Below, in pieces: positions 1 through 9,131 of a stretch of 14,650 nucleotides of DNA; the stretch's first letter is position 1; every line of letters starts with the position of its first letter. The position numbers and the translations under genes were made by a program. This stretch comes from Accumulibacter sp. (GTDB taxonomy: Bacteria > Pseudomonadota > Gammaproteobacteria > Burkholderiales > Rhodocyclaceae). The notes under the pieces are model-generated. The model was not told the DNA's origin, did no database searches, and saw only the letters and a list, made by a program, of their open reading frames with translations. The DNA is taken from positions 1-14,650 of the forward strand of contig JAISQQ010000442.1 of the NCBI GenBank assembly GCA_031274075.1, read 5' to 3'.

Positions 1-34
1 CGCTTCCAAAGAATCGTAGTTGGGGTAGAAAAGC

Positions 35-3000
35 ATGTTAAGGAATTCACTAGATGCCGATTCGGCGCAGTGTGGCGTTGTTCGTTCGTGTCTGTCTCCC
101 ATCGCCGTTATTGGTATGGCCTTTCGCTTTCCGGGGGATCTTTGTGACGAGGGCGCCTTTTGGGATGCGCTGAGGGAGGGCCGTGATCTCGTCAGTCGAG
201 TTCCTTCCGACCGATGGGCGACCAGTGAACTTCAGCACGACAAGCGATCGGAACCTGGCCGCAGCATCACGTTTTCCGCAGGCGTTCTATCCCGGATCGA
301 CGAATTTGACGCCGGTTTTTTTGGCATCTCGCCCCGCGAGGCCGCTTGGCTGGACCCTCAGCAGCGCCTGCTGCTCGAACTGGCGTGGGAAGCGATGGAA
401 AACGCCGGTCTTCCGCCTTCGTCGATGGCGGGATCCGATTGCGCAGTCTATGTCGGTATTTCCAGCCTGGATTACGGGATGCGCGGGCTCGACGATCTGG
501 CAAGCATGACGTCGCATTCGATGACCGGCAACACGCTCAGCATTGCCGCCAATCGCCTTTCCTATATTTTTGACCTGCATGGGCCGTCGCTTGCCGTCGA
601 TTCGGCTTGTTCTTCCTCGCTGCTGGCGCTCCATCACGCCTGCAACAGCCTGCGCAGTGGCGAAACTTCCACCGCCCTGGTCGGTGGCGTCAATCTGCTT
701 TTACACCCTTACCCATTCGTAGGATTCACCAAGGCCTCCATGCTGTCCGCCGACGGCCATTGCAAGGTCTTCGACGCGGATGGCACGGGTTATGTACGCG
801 CGGAAGGCGGAGCCGTTCTGTTGCTCAAGCCTCTGAGCAAGGCCTTGGCCGACGGCGACGACATCGAGGCCGTCATCCTGGCCAGTGGCGCGAATGCCGA
901 CGGCGCGCGCAAGACCGGCATCACCATCCCAAGCTGTGAAGGCCAGGTCGAGTTGATGCGTGAGGTGTTGGCGCGGAGCGGGCTTTGCGCGCACGACGTT
1001 GACTTCATCGAGGCCCATGGAACCGGGACGGCGATCGGCGATCCCATCGAGGCCGCGGCCATCGGCGCGATCTATGGCCAGGGGCGCGGCAAGCCCTTAC
1101 CTATCGGTTCGGTCAAGGCCAACCTGGGCCACATGGAATCCGCCGCCGGCATGGCGGGGCTGGTCAAGGCCGTATTGGCCCTGAAGAATCGGGCGCTCCC
1201 ACCGGTGTTGCACCCGCACACACCCAATCCGCACATCGATTTCGCCAACCTCAATCTCGAGCTGGTCCCGGAATACCGGGTATTGGCCAAGGAGGAGGGC
1301 AAGCCGCTGGTGGCTGGCGTGAATTCCTTCGGATTTGGCGGCGCCAATGCCCACGTTTTGTTGCAGGAATTCATCCCGTCGGCGGGCCAGACTTTTACTC
1401 CGAAGACCATCACGGCGCCGCCATTATTCCTGTCGGCGCGCGGCGCCGCCGCTTTGCGGGCGATGGCGGGCCGTTACGTGGATATTCTCCGCAACGCGCC
1501 GCTTGCCAACTATTACGAGATCGCTCGCGCCGCGGCCTATTGCCGTGATCGCCTGGAAAAGCGGCTCGCGCTGCATCTGCATTGCGATTCATCCGAATCG
1601 GCGGTCGATCTGCTCCGGCAATACGCCGAGGGCGGTACGCCGGAGCACATCTTTGTCGAGGATGGTTTGCCGCAAGAGGGCAGCGTGGCTTTCGTCTATT
1701 CGGGCAACGGCGCCCAGTGGGCCGGTATGGGCCGTACGCTGTTGGCCGAGTCGCGCCGGTTCGCCACAATCCTCGCGGAACTCGACGCGGCCATGCGGCC
1801 GATGGCAGGGTTCTCCCTGATCGAAGAACTGCAAGCGACAGGGGCCGATGCCAGGCTCGACGACACGACCGTCGCACAACCCTTGCTCTTCGCCATCCAG
1901 GTCGCCGTCACCATGTTGTTGAAAGACCTCGGCGTCGAACCGGCGGCCGTCACCGGCCATAGCGTCGGCGAAATCGCGGCGGCCTGGGCATCGGGCATGC
2001 TCGGTCTCGAACAGGCCATTCGCGTGGTCTGCATCCGCAGCCAGGCACAGGGCCTTACCCGCGGGACAGGGCGCATGGCCGTCGTCGGCCTGTCCGCCGA
2101 AGCCACCGAAGAAGTGATGGCGACACTGGGCGATGAGTTCGCCGTGGAGATCGCGTGTATCAACAGTCCGAGCAACGTCACGCTCTCCGGCGACCTGGAA
2201 AGCCTGGCGCGCATCCAGACCGTGGTCGAGTCGAAGGGCGTCTTCTTCCGCTTGCTTGACCTCGACTATGCCTTCCACAGCCGGCAGATGGATCCCATTC
2301 AAGGGAATATGGTCGAACGGCTCGCCGGACTCGATCCTTTACAGGCAAAAACCGCCACTTTCGTGTCGACGGTAAGCGGCGACGTTCTGGACACCGCCCT
2401 CGATGCCGGCTATTGGTGGCGCAATGTGCGCGAGCCGGTACGCTTTGCCGATGCCGTTGCCAGCTTGTCCGGCCTGGGCTGCCGGGTGTTTGTCGAAATT
2501 GGTCCGCATGCCATTCTGAACCGCAATATCGATGAATGCCTGGCCGCCGCGGGCATCGAGGGGCGAGTCATTCCCACCCTGCGCCGGGAAGACGATGGCG
2601 CGCAGCGGATCGCCGAGGCGGCTCTGCGTGTGCACCTGCTGGTCGACAAACCCAGGCTGCAAGCTTATTTCCCGTTCCCGGCGCGGCGAGTCCGCCTGCC
2701 CAACTATCCCTGGCAGCGGGAACGCCACTGGCAATCGAGGACCAGCGAAGGACTGCTCTCGATCGAGCGCCGCCGGGCGCACCCCTTGCTGGGCTGGCGT
2801 CTTTCCGGCGCGATCTGGGAAAACACGCTCGATCCCGTCATCGTGCCGTGGCTCGCGGACCACAAGGTCGGCGGCGCCATCGTCTATCCCGGCGCGGCCT
2901 ACGCCGAGATGGCCCTGGCCGCCGCCCGCGATTTTTTTGCGGGTGGACATTTCGCGTTCGAACAACTCAACATCGTCGCCCCGATGGTCTTCGACGGCAA

Positions 3001-6000
3001 GCACGGCCGCATCCTCCGTCTCGTCCTCAACCCCCGCGACGGGGGGTTCCAGATCAAGAGCCGCCAGCGCCTCAGCAATGACGAGTGGACCTTGCACGCG
3101 GCTGGCCGTCTGCTCGAATCAGCCCATTGGACTCCCGTTTCGCGCATCGATTCGCCTGACGCGCCAACGAGGCCACTCGAACGGGAAACCCACTATCGCC
3201 TGGCTTCGACGCTCGGCCTCGACTACGGCCCGGCTTTCCAGGGATTGCGGGAGGCGCGCATCGGCAAGGACAGGCTTGAAGCCAGCCTGGAACTCCCTGA
3301 ATCCGTCCGCCTCGATGACTACCTTTTGCATCCGGCCTTGTTGGATATTTGTTTCCAGTCGCTCATCGATTTTTTCGGCGAGGAAATCGAAGTGTTGCAC
3401 GGGGCCGTCCTGTTGCCAGTCAAGATAGGGCGGCTCGATCTCTGCGGCATGAAAAAAGCGGCTCGTCTACGCGCTTGCCTGTGCCGGCGCAGTAGCCACT
3501 CGGCCTTGGCGGATTTCGAACTTCTGGACGATGAAGGCGGACTCGTCGCGCGTATCACCGGCTGCCGTTTTCGCTTCACGTACCTCAAGCGCCACGACCA
3601 GAACAAGATATCGAACTGGCGCGTCCTTCCCTGGCTGAGGCCCCATCCAATGGATGGCCTGGCTACCGAACTGCCGGCCTCGTCCGATCTTGCCGTACAG
3701 GCGCAAACCCGGCTGGCCGACATCGACGCCGAACGCGAGACGTGGTTCAAGGAAACGCTGCCGCTCATCGAGGCATTGACCCTGTCGTTCGCCTACGAGG
3801 CTTGCCAGCAGCTTGCGCGCCAACATCCAGAGGACTGGCTAGTGTCTCTGGAGACCCCCTACGGCCGCTGGGTGGCGGATCTGCTGGGCGGCGAAAGCCT
3901 CCTCCAGAAGGAGGCCGGCAACTGGGTCATCGTCAATGACGCCGAGCTTATTCCGGCAGAAGTGCTTTGGCAGACGCTCTTGCGCGATTTCCCCGCCTGT
4001 CTGCCGCACTTGGCGCTGATTGGCCGTGTCGGCCGGCAATTGCCCGCGCTTCTCTCAAGCGAGCTTGCCGGTCCTGAATTGTTGGGCGAATTGCGAAAAT
4101 CGCTGGTCGCCGAAATGCTTTACAACGACGATCCGGCGTATCTGGGTCCCCGTCTCGTGTTGGAGGGTTTCTTGCTCCGCCTGGCAAATGCCTGGCCGGC
4201 GTCGCGCCGTTTGAGGGTCTTGGAAATCGCCCCATGCCCCAGCAAAATGCCGAGAACGCTCATCGATGTACTCCCCGAAGACCGTTTCGACTATTTCCTC
4301 GCGTTGCCGGACGAAGCGACGCAGACACGCCAACAGACCGAGTATCAGGACCATGCCAACATCGTCGTGACGACGTTCGACGCTGCGGGCTGGAAACTGG
4401 GCGCCGATCGACGGCTGCCGGAGGCCTTCGACGTCGTCATCCTGCGGCACACATTGAACCGTGCGGACAGCCCGCGAGCGGCCCTGGCGCAAACCCAGCG
4501 CTGGTTGGCCGCGGGGGGCCTGCTGCTGGTGGCGGAACGTCATCCCGACTGGAGCGCGGATTTCCTGGCGGGCATCGATCCAGGCTGGTGGCGCAAGAGC
4601 GAAGGGGATTCGTCTGCGCCGCTTTCCTCGCTGCTGCCTCCGGAGGCCTGGCGCCGGGCGCTGATCGACGAGGGTTTCGCGGATTGCGTCATGTTTTCCG
4701 AACCAGCCGCCGAAGGGCTTGCCGAGGGCGCCTACCTGCTTCTTGCCAAGTGCCCGGCGGAGAATGCCGCGGCCTTGCCCGCGCCGGAGACGGCTTCGTG
4801 GTCATTGCTGGTAGATGAGGCATCGGAGTCTTTGGCGCAGCGCTTGCGCACCCGTCTCGAATCCCTCGGCCATCGCGTCACGGTGAGCGATCGATTTGAG
4901 CCGTCCAGCGCTTGCGAGCACGTCGTCCATATGCGGGGCTGGCAGGATACCACCGACATGGCCCCTCGCGCGGTGACCCGGCTGCTGGAAGATGTCCAGG
5001 CGCTCGTTGGCCGAGCGGGGGAAAGCGCGCGTCTCTGGCTGGTCACGCGCGGCGGAGCCTTGGCCAGCGGACTGCAAACCGGCGTCGAACCCAGGCCCGC
5101 ACAATCCGCCGTCTGGGGATTCGGCCGCGCCGTCATGAACGAATATCCTCAGCTTTCCTGCACACTGATCGACCTGGCGTGCGATCTCATGGCCCCGGAT
5201 ACCCTGGTCCGGCTGGAGAACGAATTGCTGCGGCCGGACGGCGCCGACGAAATCGTACTTTCCTCCGGGGCGCGCCATGGCCTCGTGATGCAGGAAGAGA
5301 CGGAACGGCGGACGCGGGCCGCCAGGGCGGATTCACGCTTCCGGCTGGATTTCCATATACCCGGACAATTGCGCAACCTTGTCTGGCGGCCCGAAAGCGA
5401 ACGCCCGTTGCGCGACGACGAAATCGAGGTAAGCACGCGCGCCATCGGCCTCAATTTCCGTGACGTCATGTATCTCATGGGACTCTTGCCGGACGAAGCC
5501 GTCGAAAATGGCTTTGCCGGCGCCAGCCTTGGCCTCGAATTTTCCGGTGTGGTCAGCCGCATTGGCGCGCGGGTGAAAGACCTGCTGCCCGGCGATGCCG
5601 TCATGGGCTTCGGCGCTGCGTGTTTCGCCAGCCACGTCGTCACGCGCGCGGACGCCGTGGCCCACTTGCCGGAAGCCTGGACGTTCGAGGCGGCCGCCAC
5701 GGTGCCGACCGTTTTTTTCACCGTCTATTACGCCCTCGACTGCCTTGCCGGCCTGCAGCCCGGCGAACGCGTCCTGATCCATGGCGCGGCCGGCGGCGTC
5801 GGCATCGCCGCCATCCAGTTCGCACGCCACCTCGGCGCGGAAATCTATGCCACGGCGGGCAGCGTCGAAAAACGCGATTTCGTCAAGCTGCTGGGAGCCG
5901 ACCATGTCTTTGATTCACGCAGCCTGGCATTCGCCGACGATATTCTCGACGCTACCGCGGGCGAGGGAGTGGATGTGGTGCTCAATTCGCTTGCCGGCGA

Positions 6001-7594
6001 AGCCATGCGCCGCAGCCTCGATGTACTCAAACCCTTTGGCCGTTTCCTGGAACTCGGCAAGCGTGACTTCTTCGAGAATACTCCCGTCGGCCTGCGTCCT
6101 TTCAGGAACAACGTCAGCTATTTCGGCGTCGATGCCGACCAGTTGCTGACCGCCCGTCCCAAGCTTGCCGCGCGGCTCTTCGGTGAAGTCATGGCGCTGT
6201 TCCGCGAGCAGGTGCTGACGCCGCTGCCTTACCGGACGTTCTCCGCCGACCGGATCGTCGATGCCTTCCGCGTCATGCAGCAGGCGCGCCATATCGGCAA
6301 GGTCGTCGTGTCGCTGGCGGATGCCCGGCCGGAGATCGAACAGCCAGCGCAGCCGCAAGCGCCAATCCGTTTTGAAAAGGAGGGCGCCTGGCTCGTCACG
6401 GGCGGTCTTTCCGGGTTTGGCCTGCAATCCGCGCGCTGGCTGGCGGCGCGCGGCGTCGGCCATCTCGTGCTGGTGGGCCGGCGAGGCATGGATACGCCGG
6501 GGGCCAAGGAAATCGTCGAAAGCTTCACCGCGCAAGGCGTCGAGGTGCTGGCCCAAGCCTGTGACATCACCGCGGCCGAAGCGCTGGCCACGCTCATCGA
6601 GCGCATCCGGAAAACCCTGCCACCGCTCAGGGGCGTCCTGCATGCCGCCGCGACCTTCGATGACCGGCTGATTTCCAGGCTGGACGCGCAGAGCGTCGAA
6701 AACGTCTTGAACGCCAAGCTGCTGGGCGCCTGGCATCTGCACCAGGCGACGCTCGACATCCCGCTCGATCATTTCGTCTTGTACTCTTCCATAACCACCG
6801 CCATCGGCAACCCGGGCCAAGCCAACTATGTGGCGGCCAACGCGGGTCTGGAGGGCTTGGCGGCCATGCGCCGCCAAATGGGCCTGCCGGCGAGCTGCGT
6901 TGCCTGGGGGCCGATCGCGGATGCCGGCTATCTGGCCAGCCATGAAGCCGTCAAGGACAGTCTCGAACAGCGCCTTGGCAAAGCTTCCATGACCGCCGCC
7001 GAAGCGCTGGCGCAACTCGACCGTGCTCTCGTCGATGAGGCCAGCCTTAGCATGCACGCCAACTTTGACTGGAGCGTGCTCGCGCGCCTGCTGCCTGCGG
7101 CGGCCGGCAGCCGCTTCGACATCCTCAACCGTCACCGCAAGGAACAGGCGCAGGCAGAAGAGCCGACCGACATTCGCGCCCTCATCGCCGGCAAGGCGCC
7201 AGAAGAGATTGCCGCTATCGTGAGGGATCTCGTGGTGCGGGAGATTGCGCAGATCCTGCGCATCTACCCTGACCGCATCGAGCCCAATCGCTCGCTGCAC
7301 GATCAGGGCATGGATTCGCTGATGGCCGTCGAACTTGCCCTGGGACTGGAACAGCGCTTCGACATACAATTGCCGGTCATGATGCTCAACGACTCACCCA
7401 CAGTAGACAATGTCACCGCGCGCATCGTCGAGAAACTGACCGGAAACGGGGATGGCGTGGAGGAAGACGCTTCCGCCGCCCTGATCGCGGGACTTGCACT
7501 CCAGCATGGCGAGAGCGTGACTTCGGAAGAGATCGAAGGCCTGGCCGAGGAAACGCGCGGCTTGACGGGAACAGGGAAAAGGCTGACCGCATGA
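35..7594 (+). CDS. Single-module type I polyketide/fatty-acid synthase (KS-AT-DH-psiMT-ER-KR-ACP), RkpA-like
   Basis: This cytosolic megasynthase should build a fully reduced acyl chain on its own carrier domain. KS (about 22-450) has Cys192 in DSACSSS, His328 in EAHGTGT and His366 in NLGH. AT (about 551-865) has Ser643 in GHSVGE and a YAFHS motif (His748), which suggests malonyl-CoA. DH (about 912-1190) has His943 in HxxxGxxxxP and Asp1104. A methyltransferase-like region (about 1220-1570) lacks the glycine-rich SAM loop. A KR structural half (about 1589-1760) precedes ER (about 1775-2090, HGAAGGVG at 1916-1923). KR (about 2115-2300) has GGLSGFG and Lys2228/Ser2252/Tyr2265/Asn2269. The ACP carries Ser2428 in GMDSL. 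There is no thioesterase, only a roughly 50-residue acidic tail. An in-frame TAG at 17-19 limits the start, and ATG 35 is the first Met after it. Domain calls are strong. The product, and the similarity to RkpA (rhizobial K-antigen lipid synthase), are inferred. Confidence 0.95.
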   Translation: MLRNSLDADSAQCGVVRSCLSPIAVIGMAFRFPGDLCDEGAFWDALREGRDLVSRVPSDRWATSELQHDKRSEPGRSITFSAGVLSRIDEFDAGFFGISPREAAWLDPQQRLLLELAWEAMENAGLPPSSMAGSDCAVYVGISSLDYGMRGLDDLASMTSHSMTGNTLSIAANRLSYIFDLHGPSLAVDSACSSSLLALHHACNSLRSGETSTALVGGVNLLLHPYPFVGFTKASMLSADGHCKVFDADGTGYVRAEGGAVLLLKPLSKALADGDDIEAVILASGANADGARKTGITIPSCEGQVELMREVLARSGLCAHDVDFIEAHGTGTAIGDPIEAAAIGAIYGQGRGKPLPIGSVKANLGHMESAAGMAGLVKAVLALKNRALPPVLHPHTPNPHIDFANLNLELVPEYRVLAKEEGKPLVAGVNSFGFGGANAHVLLQEFIPSAGQTFTPKTITAPPLFLSARGAAALRAMAGRYVDILRNAPLANYYEIARAAAYCRDRLEKRLALHLHCDSSESAVDLLRQYAEGGTPEHIFVEDGLPQEGSVAFVYSGNGAQWAGMGRTLLAESRRFATILAELDAAMRPMAGFSLIEELQATGADARLDDTTVAQPLLFAIQVAVTMLLKDLGVEPAAVTGHSVGEIAAAWASGMLGLEQAIRVVCIRSQAQGLTRGTGRMAVVGLSAEATEEVMATLGDEFAVEIACINSPSNVTLSGDLESLARIQTVVESKGVFFRLLDLDYAFHSRQMDPIQGNMVERLAGLDPLQAKTATFVSTVSGDVLDTALDAGYWWRNVREPVRFADAVASLSGLGCRVFVEIGPHAILNRNIDECLAAAGIEGRVIPTLRREDDGAQRIAEAALRVHLLVDKPRLQAYFPFPARRVRLPNYPWQRERHWQSRTSEGLLSIERRRAHPLLGWRLSGAIWENTLDPVIVPWLADHKVGGAIVYPGAAYAEMALAAARDFFAGGHFAFEQLNIVAPMVFDGKHGRILRLVLNPRDGGFQIKSRQRLSNDEWTLHAAGRLLESAHWTPVSRIDSPDAPTRPLERETHYRLASTLGLDYGPAFQGLREARIGKDRLEASLELPESVRLDDYLLHPALLDICFQSLIDFFGEEIEVLHGAVLLPVKIGRLDLCGMKKAARLRACLCRRSSHSALADFELLDDEGGLVARITGCRFRFTYLKRHDQNKISNWRVLPWLRPHPMDGLATELPASSDLAVQAQTRLADIDAERETWFKETLPLIEALTLSFAYEACQQLARQHPEDWLVSLETPYGRWVADLLGGESLLQKEAGNWVIVNDAELIPAEVLWQTLLRDFPACLPHLALIGRVGRQLPALLSSELAGPELLGELRKSLVAEMLYNDDPAYLGPRLVLEGFLLRLANAWPASRRLRVLEIAPCPSKMPRTLIDVLPEDRFDYFLALPDEATQTRQQTEYQDHANIVVTTFDAAGWKLGADRRLPEAFDVVILRHTLNRADSPRAALAQTQRWLAAGGLLLVAERHPDWSADFLAGIDPGWWRKSEGDSSAPLSSLLPPEAWRRALIDEGFADCVMFSEPAAEGLAEGAYLLLAKCPAENAAALPAPETASWSLLVDEASESLAQRLRTRLESLGHRVTVSDRFEPSSACEHVVHMRGWQDTTDMAPRAVTRLLEDVQALVGRAGESARLWLVTRGGALASGLQTGVEPRPAQSAVWGFGRAVMNEYPQLSCTLIDLACDLMAPDTLVRLENELLRPDGADEIVLSSGARHGLVMQEETERRTRAARADSRFRLDFHIPGQLRNLVWRPESERPLRDDEIEVSTRAIGLNFRDVMYLMGLLPDEAVENGFAGASLGLEFSGVVSRIGARVKDLLPGDAVMGFGAACFASHVVTRADAVAHLPEAWTFEAAATVPTVFFTVYYALDCLAGLQPGERVLIHGAAGGVGIAAIQFARHLGAEIYATAGSVEKRDFVKLLGADHVFDSRSLAFADDILDATAGEGVDVVLNSLAGEAMRRSLDVLKPFGRFLELGKRDFFENTPVGLRPFRNNVSYFGVDADQLLTARPKLAARLFGEVMALFREQVLTPLPYRTFSADRIVDAFRVMQQARHIGKVVVSLADARPEIEQPAQPQAPIRFEKEGAWLVTGGLSGFGLQSARWLAARGVGHLVLVGRRGMDTPGAKEIVESFTAQGVEVLAQACDITAAEALATLIERIRKTLPPLRGVLHAAATFDDRLISRLDAQSVENVLNAKLLGAWHLHQATLDIPLDHFVLYSSITTAIGNPGQANYVAANAGLEGLAAMRRQMGLPASCVAWGPIADAGYLASHEAVKDSLEQRLGKASMTAAEALAQLDRALVDEASLSMHANFDWSVLARLLPAAAGSRFDILNRHRKEQAQAEEPTDIRALIAGKAPEEIAAIVRDLVVREIAQILRIYPDRIEPNRSLHDQGMDSLMAVELALGLEQRFDIQLPVMMLNDSPTVDNVTARIVEKLTGNGDGVEEDASAALIAGLALQHGESVTSEEIEGLAEETRGLTGTGKRLTA

Positions 7595-8922
7595 GCAAGA
7601 CGAATCTCGCCCAGAAAACCAAGGCGCAACTCATAAACCGCATCCTTGGCAAGAAGAAAAGCGCTGGCGAGACGGCGGTGACCACGCCTGCCGTCCGTCC
7701 GGCGAGTCGCTCGGAAGTGCCTGAAACCTTTACCCGTTTCGACCGCCATCCCGGCTACGAGAAGATGCTGGTGACCAAGGCCGCCGCCAGTCGCCTGGGA
7801 GTGAGCAACCCTTTCTTCCGTGTCCATGACGGCGTGGCGGGCGCCACGACCCGCATCGAAGGCCGCGAATACATCAATTTTTCGAATTACAACTACCTGG
7901 GGCTGGCAGGCCACCCGGCGGTCGGCAAGGCGGCGAAGGAAGCGATCGACCGCTACGGCACGTCCGCCTCGGCCAGCCGGCTGGTGGCTGGCGAACGTCC
8001 GGTCCAGCGCGAACTGGAAGAAGCCCTCGCGGAGTTGTACGAAGTCGAAGACTGCGTCGTCTTCGTCAGCGGTCATGCCACCAATGTCAGTACCATCGGC
8101 TATCTCTTCGGTCCGAAGGACCTGGTGATCCACGACAGCCTCGTCCACAACAGCATCCTGGAAGGCATCAAACTCTCCGGCGCCGCGCGTCGTTCCTTTG
8201 CGCACAACGACCACCAGGCGGTCGACGACGTCCTCACCGAGATCCGCGGCCAGTTCGAGCGCGCGCTCATCGTCGTGGAAGGGCTCTACAGCATGGATGG
8301 CGACATCCCCAACCTGCCGGCGCTCATCGACATCAAGCGTCGCCACCAGGTTTTCCTCATGGTGGACGAAGCGCACGCTCTCGGCGTGCTCGGCGAAACC
8401 GGGCGGGGCGTTCGCGAACATTTCGGCGTCGCCGGCAAGGATGTCGACATCTGGATGGGGACGCTCTCCAAGACCTTTGCGGGCTGTGGCGGCTTCATCG
8501 CCGGGGAACGGGCGCTGGTCGAGAATCTGAAGTACGCCGCGCCGGGGTTTGTCTACAGCGTCGGCATGTCGCCGCCGCTGGCCGCCGCCTCCCTGGAAGC
8601 CCTGCGCATCATGCTGCGCGAGCCCGAGCGCGTCGGGCGGCTGCGGGCACACGCCCGGCAGTTCCTGCAGCAGATGCACTCGATCGGCATCAATACCGGA
8701 TATGCCCAGGGCTATGCCGTCGTTCCGGCAATCACCGGCAGTTCCCTGAAAGCCGCCAAGTTGTCGAACCAGCTCTTCGAGGCCGGGATCAATGTGCAAC
8801 CGATCATTTATCCGGCGGTGGAAGAAAAAGCCGCTCGATTGAGGTTTTTCCTGTCGGCGTTGCATAATGACCGGGAAATCGACTTTACCCTGAAAACCTT
8901 GAAGCGGATCGTGGTTGCATGA
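7591..8922 (+). CDS. PLP-dependent alpha-oxoamine synthase (AONS/KBL/SPT family), RkpG-like
   Basis: The family condenses an acyl thioester with a small amino acid, losing CO2, to give an alpha-amino ketone. Members include BioF, 2-amino-3-ketobutyrate CoA ligase and serine palmitoyltransferase. The 443-residue protein has a fold-type I PLP site. Lys294 in TLSKTFAG should form the Schiff base, Asp259 and His262 lie in VDEAHALG, and His186 follows the DSLV stretch where the family's ring-stacking His sits. The S-A-S-R segment after RYGTSAS is also typical. An N-terminal extension of about 60 Lys/Ala-rich residues makes it longer than BioF (about 385-400 residues). The start overlaps the synthase stop as ATGA, implying translational coupling, so the likely acyl donor is the upstream ACP. 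No biotin genes are nearby, which argues against BioF. The amino-acid substrate cannot be read from the sequence. RkpG of the rhizobial K-antigen locus is the closest functional precedent I know. Confidence 0.93.
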   Translation: MSKTNLAQKTKAQLINRILGKKKSAGETAVTTPAVRPASRSEVPETFTRFDRHPGYEKMLVTKAAASRLGVSNPFFRVHDGVAGATTRIEGREYINFSNYNYLGLAGHPAVGKAAKEAIDRYGTSASASRLVAGERPVQRELEEALAELYEVEDCVVFVSGHATNVSTIGYLFGPKDLVIHDSLVHNSILEGIKLSGAARRSFAHNDHQAVDDVLTEIRGQFERALIVVEGLYSMDGDIPNLPALIDIKRRHQVFLMVDEAHALGVLGETGRGVREHFGVAGKDVDIWMGTLSKTFAGCGGFIAGERALVENLKYAAPGFVYSVGMSPPLAAASLEALRIMLREPERVGRLRAHARQFLQQMHSIGINTGYAQGYAVVPAITGSSLKAAKLSNQLFEAGINVQPIIYPAVEEKAARLRFFLSALHNDREIDFTLKTLKRIVVA

Positions 8923-8947
8923 AGAGCCATTTGAAAGGCCCGGATCG

Positions 8948-8959
8948 GTATTCCAAGGC
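8948..8959 (+). repeat. Direct repeat copy 1 (GTATTCCAAGGC)
   Basis: This 12-nt sequence recurs exactly at 10227-10238. The match extends upstream to 17 of 20 positions because both copies are preceded by CCGG at the same spacing. The two copies bracket the rpn gene and its repeats. It may be a scar of insertion or a shared end sequence, but it could be coincidence. Confidence 0.5.
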
Positions 8960-9035
8960 AGTGCCGGAGCGTCAAATCGCTTCCTTTCCGAGTGACTTCG
9001 GCGAACCCATCCGGGTTCCCCGCAGCGCTGTTGTT

Positions 9036-9117
9036 TTCAGAGGACAGGGGTTCAGAGGACAGTTCAGTTACCGGGCGCTTCGCGCCCGCAAATATTACTG
9101 TCTTCTGTCCTCTGAAC
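9036..9117. repeat. TTCAGAGGACAG repeat cluster with inverted copy and central hairpin
   Basis: Two direct copies of TTCAGAGGACAG (9036-9047 and 9051-9062) are spaced 15 nt apart. The inverted copy CTGTCCTCTGAA lies at 9105-9116, and copy 2 with the inverted copy forms a 13-bp inverted repeat (9050-9062 / 9105-9117). Between them is a GC-rich hairpin, CGGGCGC-TTC-GCGCCCG (9072-9088). The right arm abuts the -10 box of the rpn gene. The arrangement resembles small palindromic REP or MITE-type elements, or a protein-binding operator. No T-run follows the hairpin, so it is not a good intrinsic terminator. Confidence 0.75.
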
Positions 9118-9123
9118 TATAAT
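9095..9123 (+). promoter_or_regulatory. Predicted sigma70-type promoter of rpn, near-leaderless
   Basis: A perfect TATAAT lies at 9118-9123, with a poor -35 (TTACTG, 9095-9100) at 17-nt spacing. Transcription would begin about 7 nt after the -10, at roughly 9130-9132, which is the ATG itself. No Shine-Dalgarno sequence is visible before that ATG. The -10 begins one base after the right arm of the inverted repeat, so a protein binding there could control it. The -10 is convincing by eye and the -35 is weak. Confidence 0.5.
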
Positions 9124-9131
9124 CCCCCGTC

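Noticed and set aside
5915..7369. Minus-strand open frame (484 codons) opposite the ER/KR/ACP region
   Set aside because: A shadow of the synthase codon pattern, with no domain and no plausible start context.
7303..8865. Long minus-strand open frame (520 codons) opposite the oxoamine synthase
   Set aside because: It lies opposite a well-supported gene in GC-rich DNA, where such mirror frames are expected. Its translation is low-complexity His/Arg/Asp-rich with no recognisable family.
9003..9018. Small hairpin GAACCC-ATCC-GGGTTC as terminator or regulator
   Set aside because: The stem is only 6 bp, no T-run follows and nothing else supports it.
9072..9088. Intrinsic terminator after the oxoamine synthase
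   Set aside because: The hairpin is strong but is followed by CAAATATTACTG, not a T-run, and it sits symmetrically within a repeat cluster.
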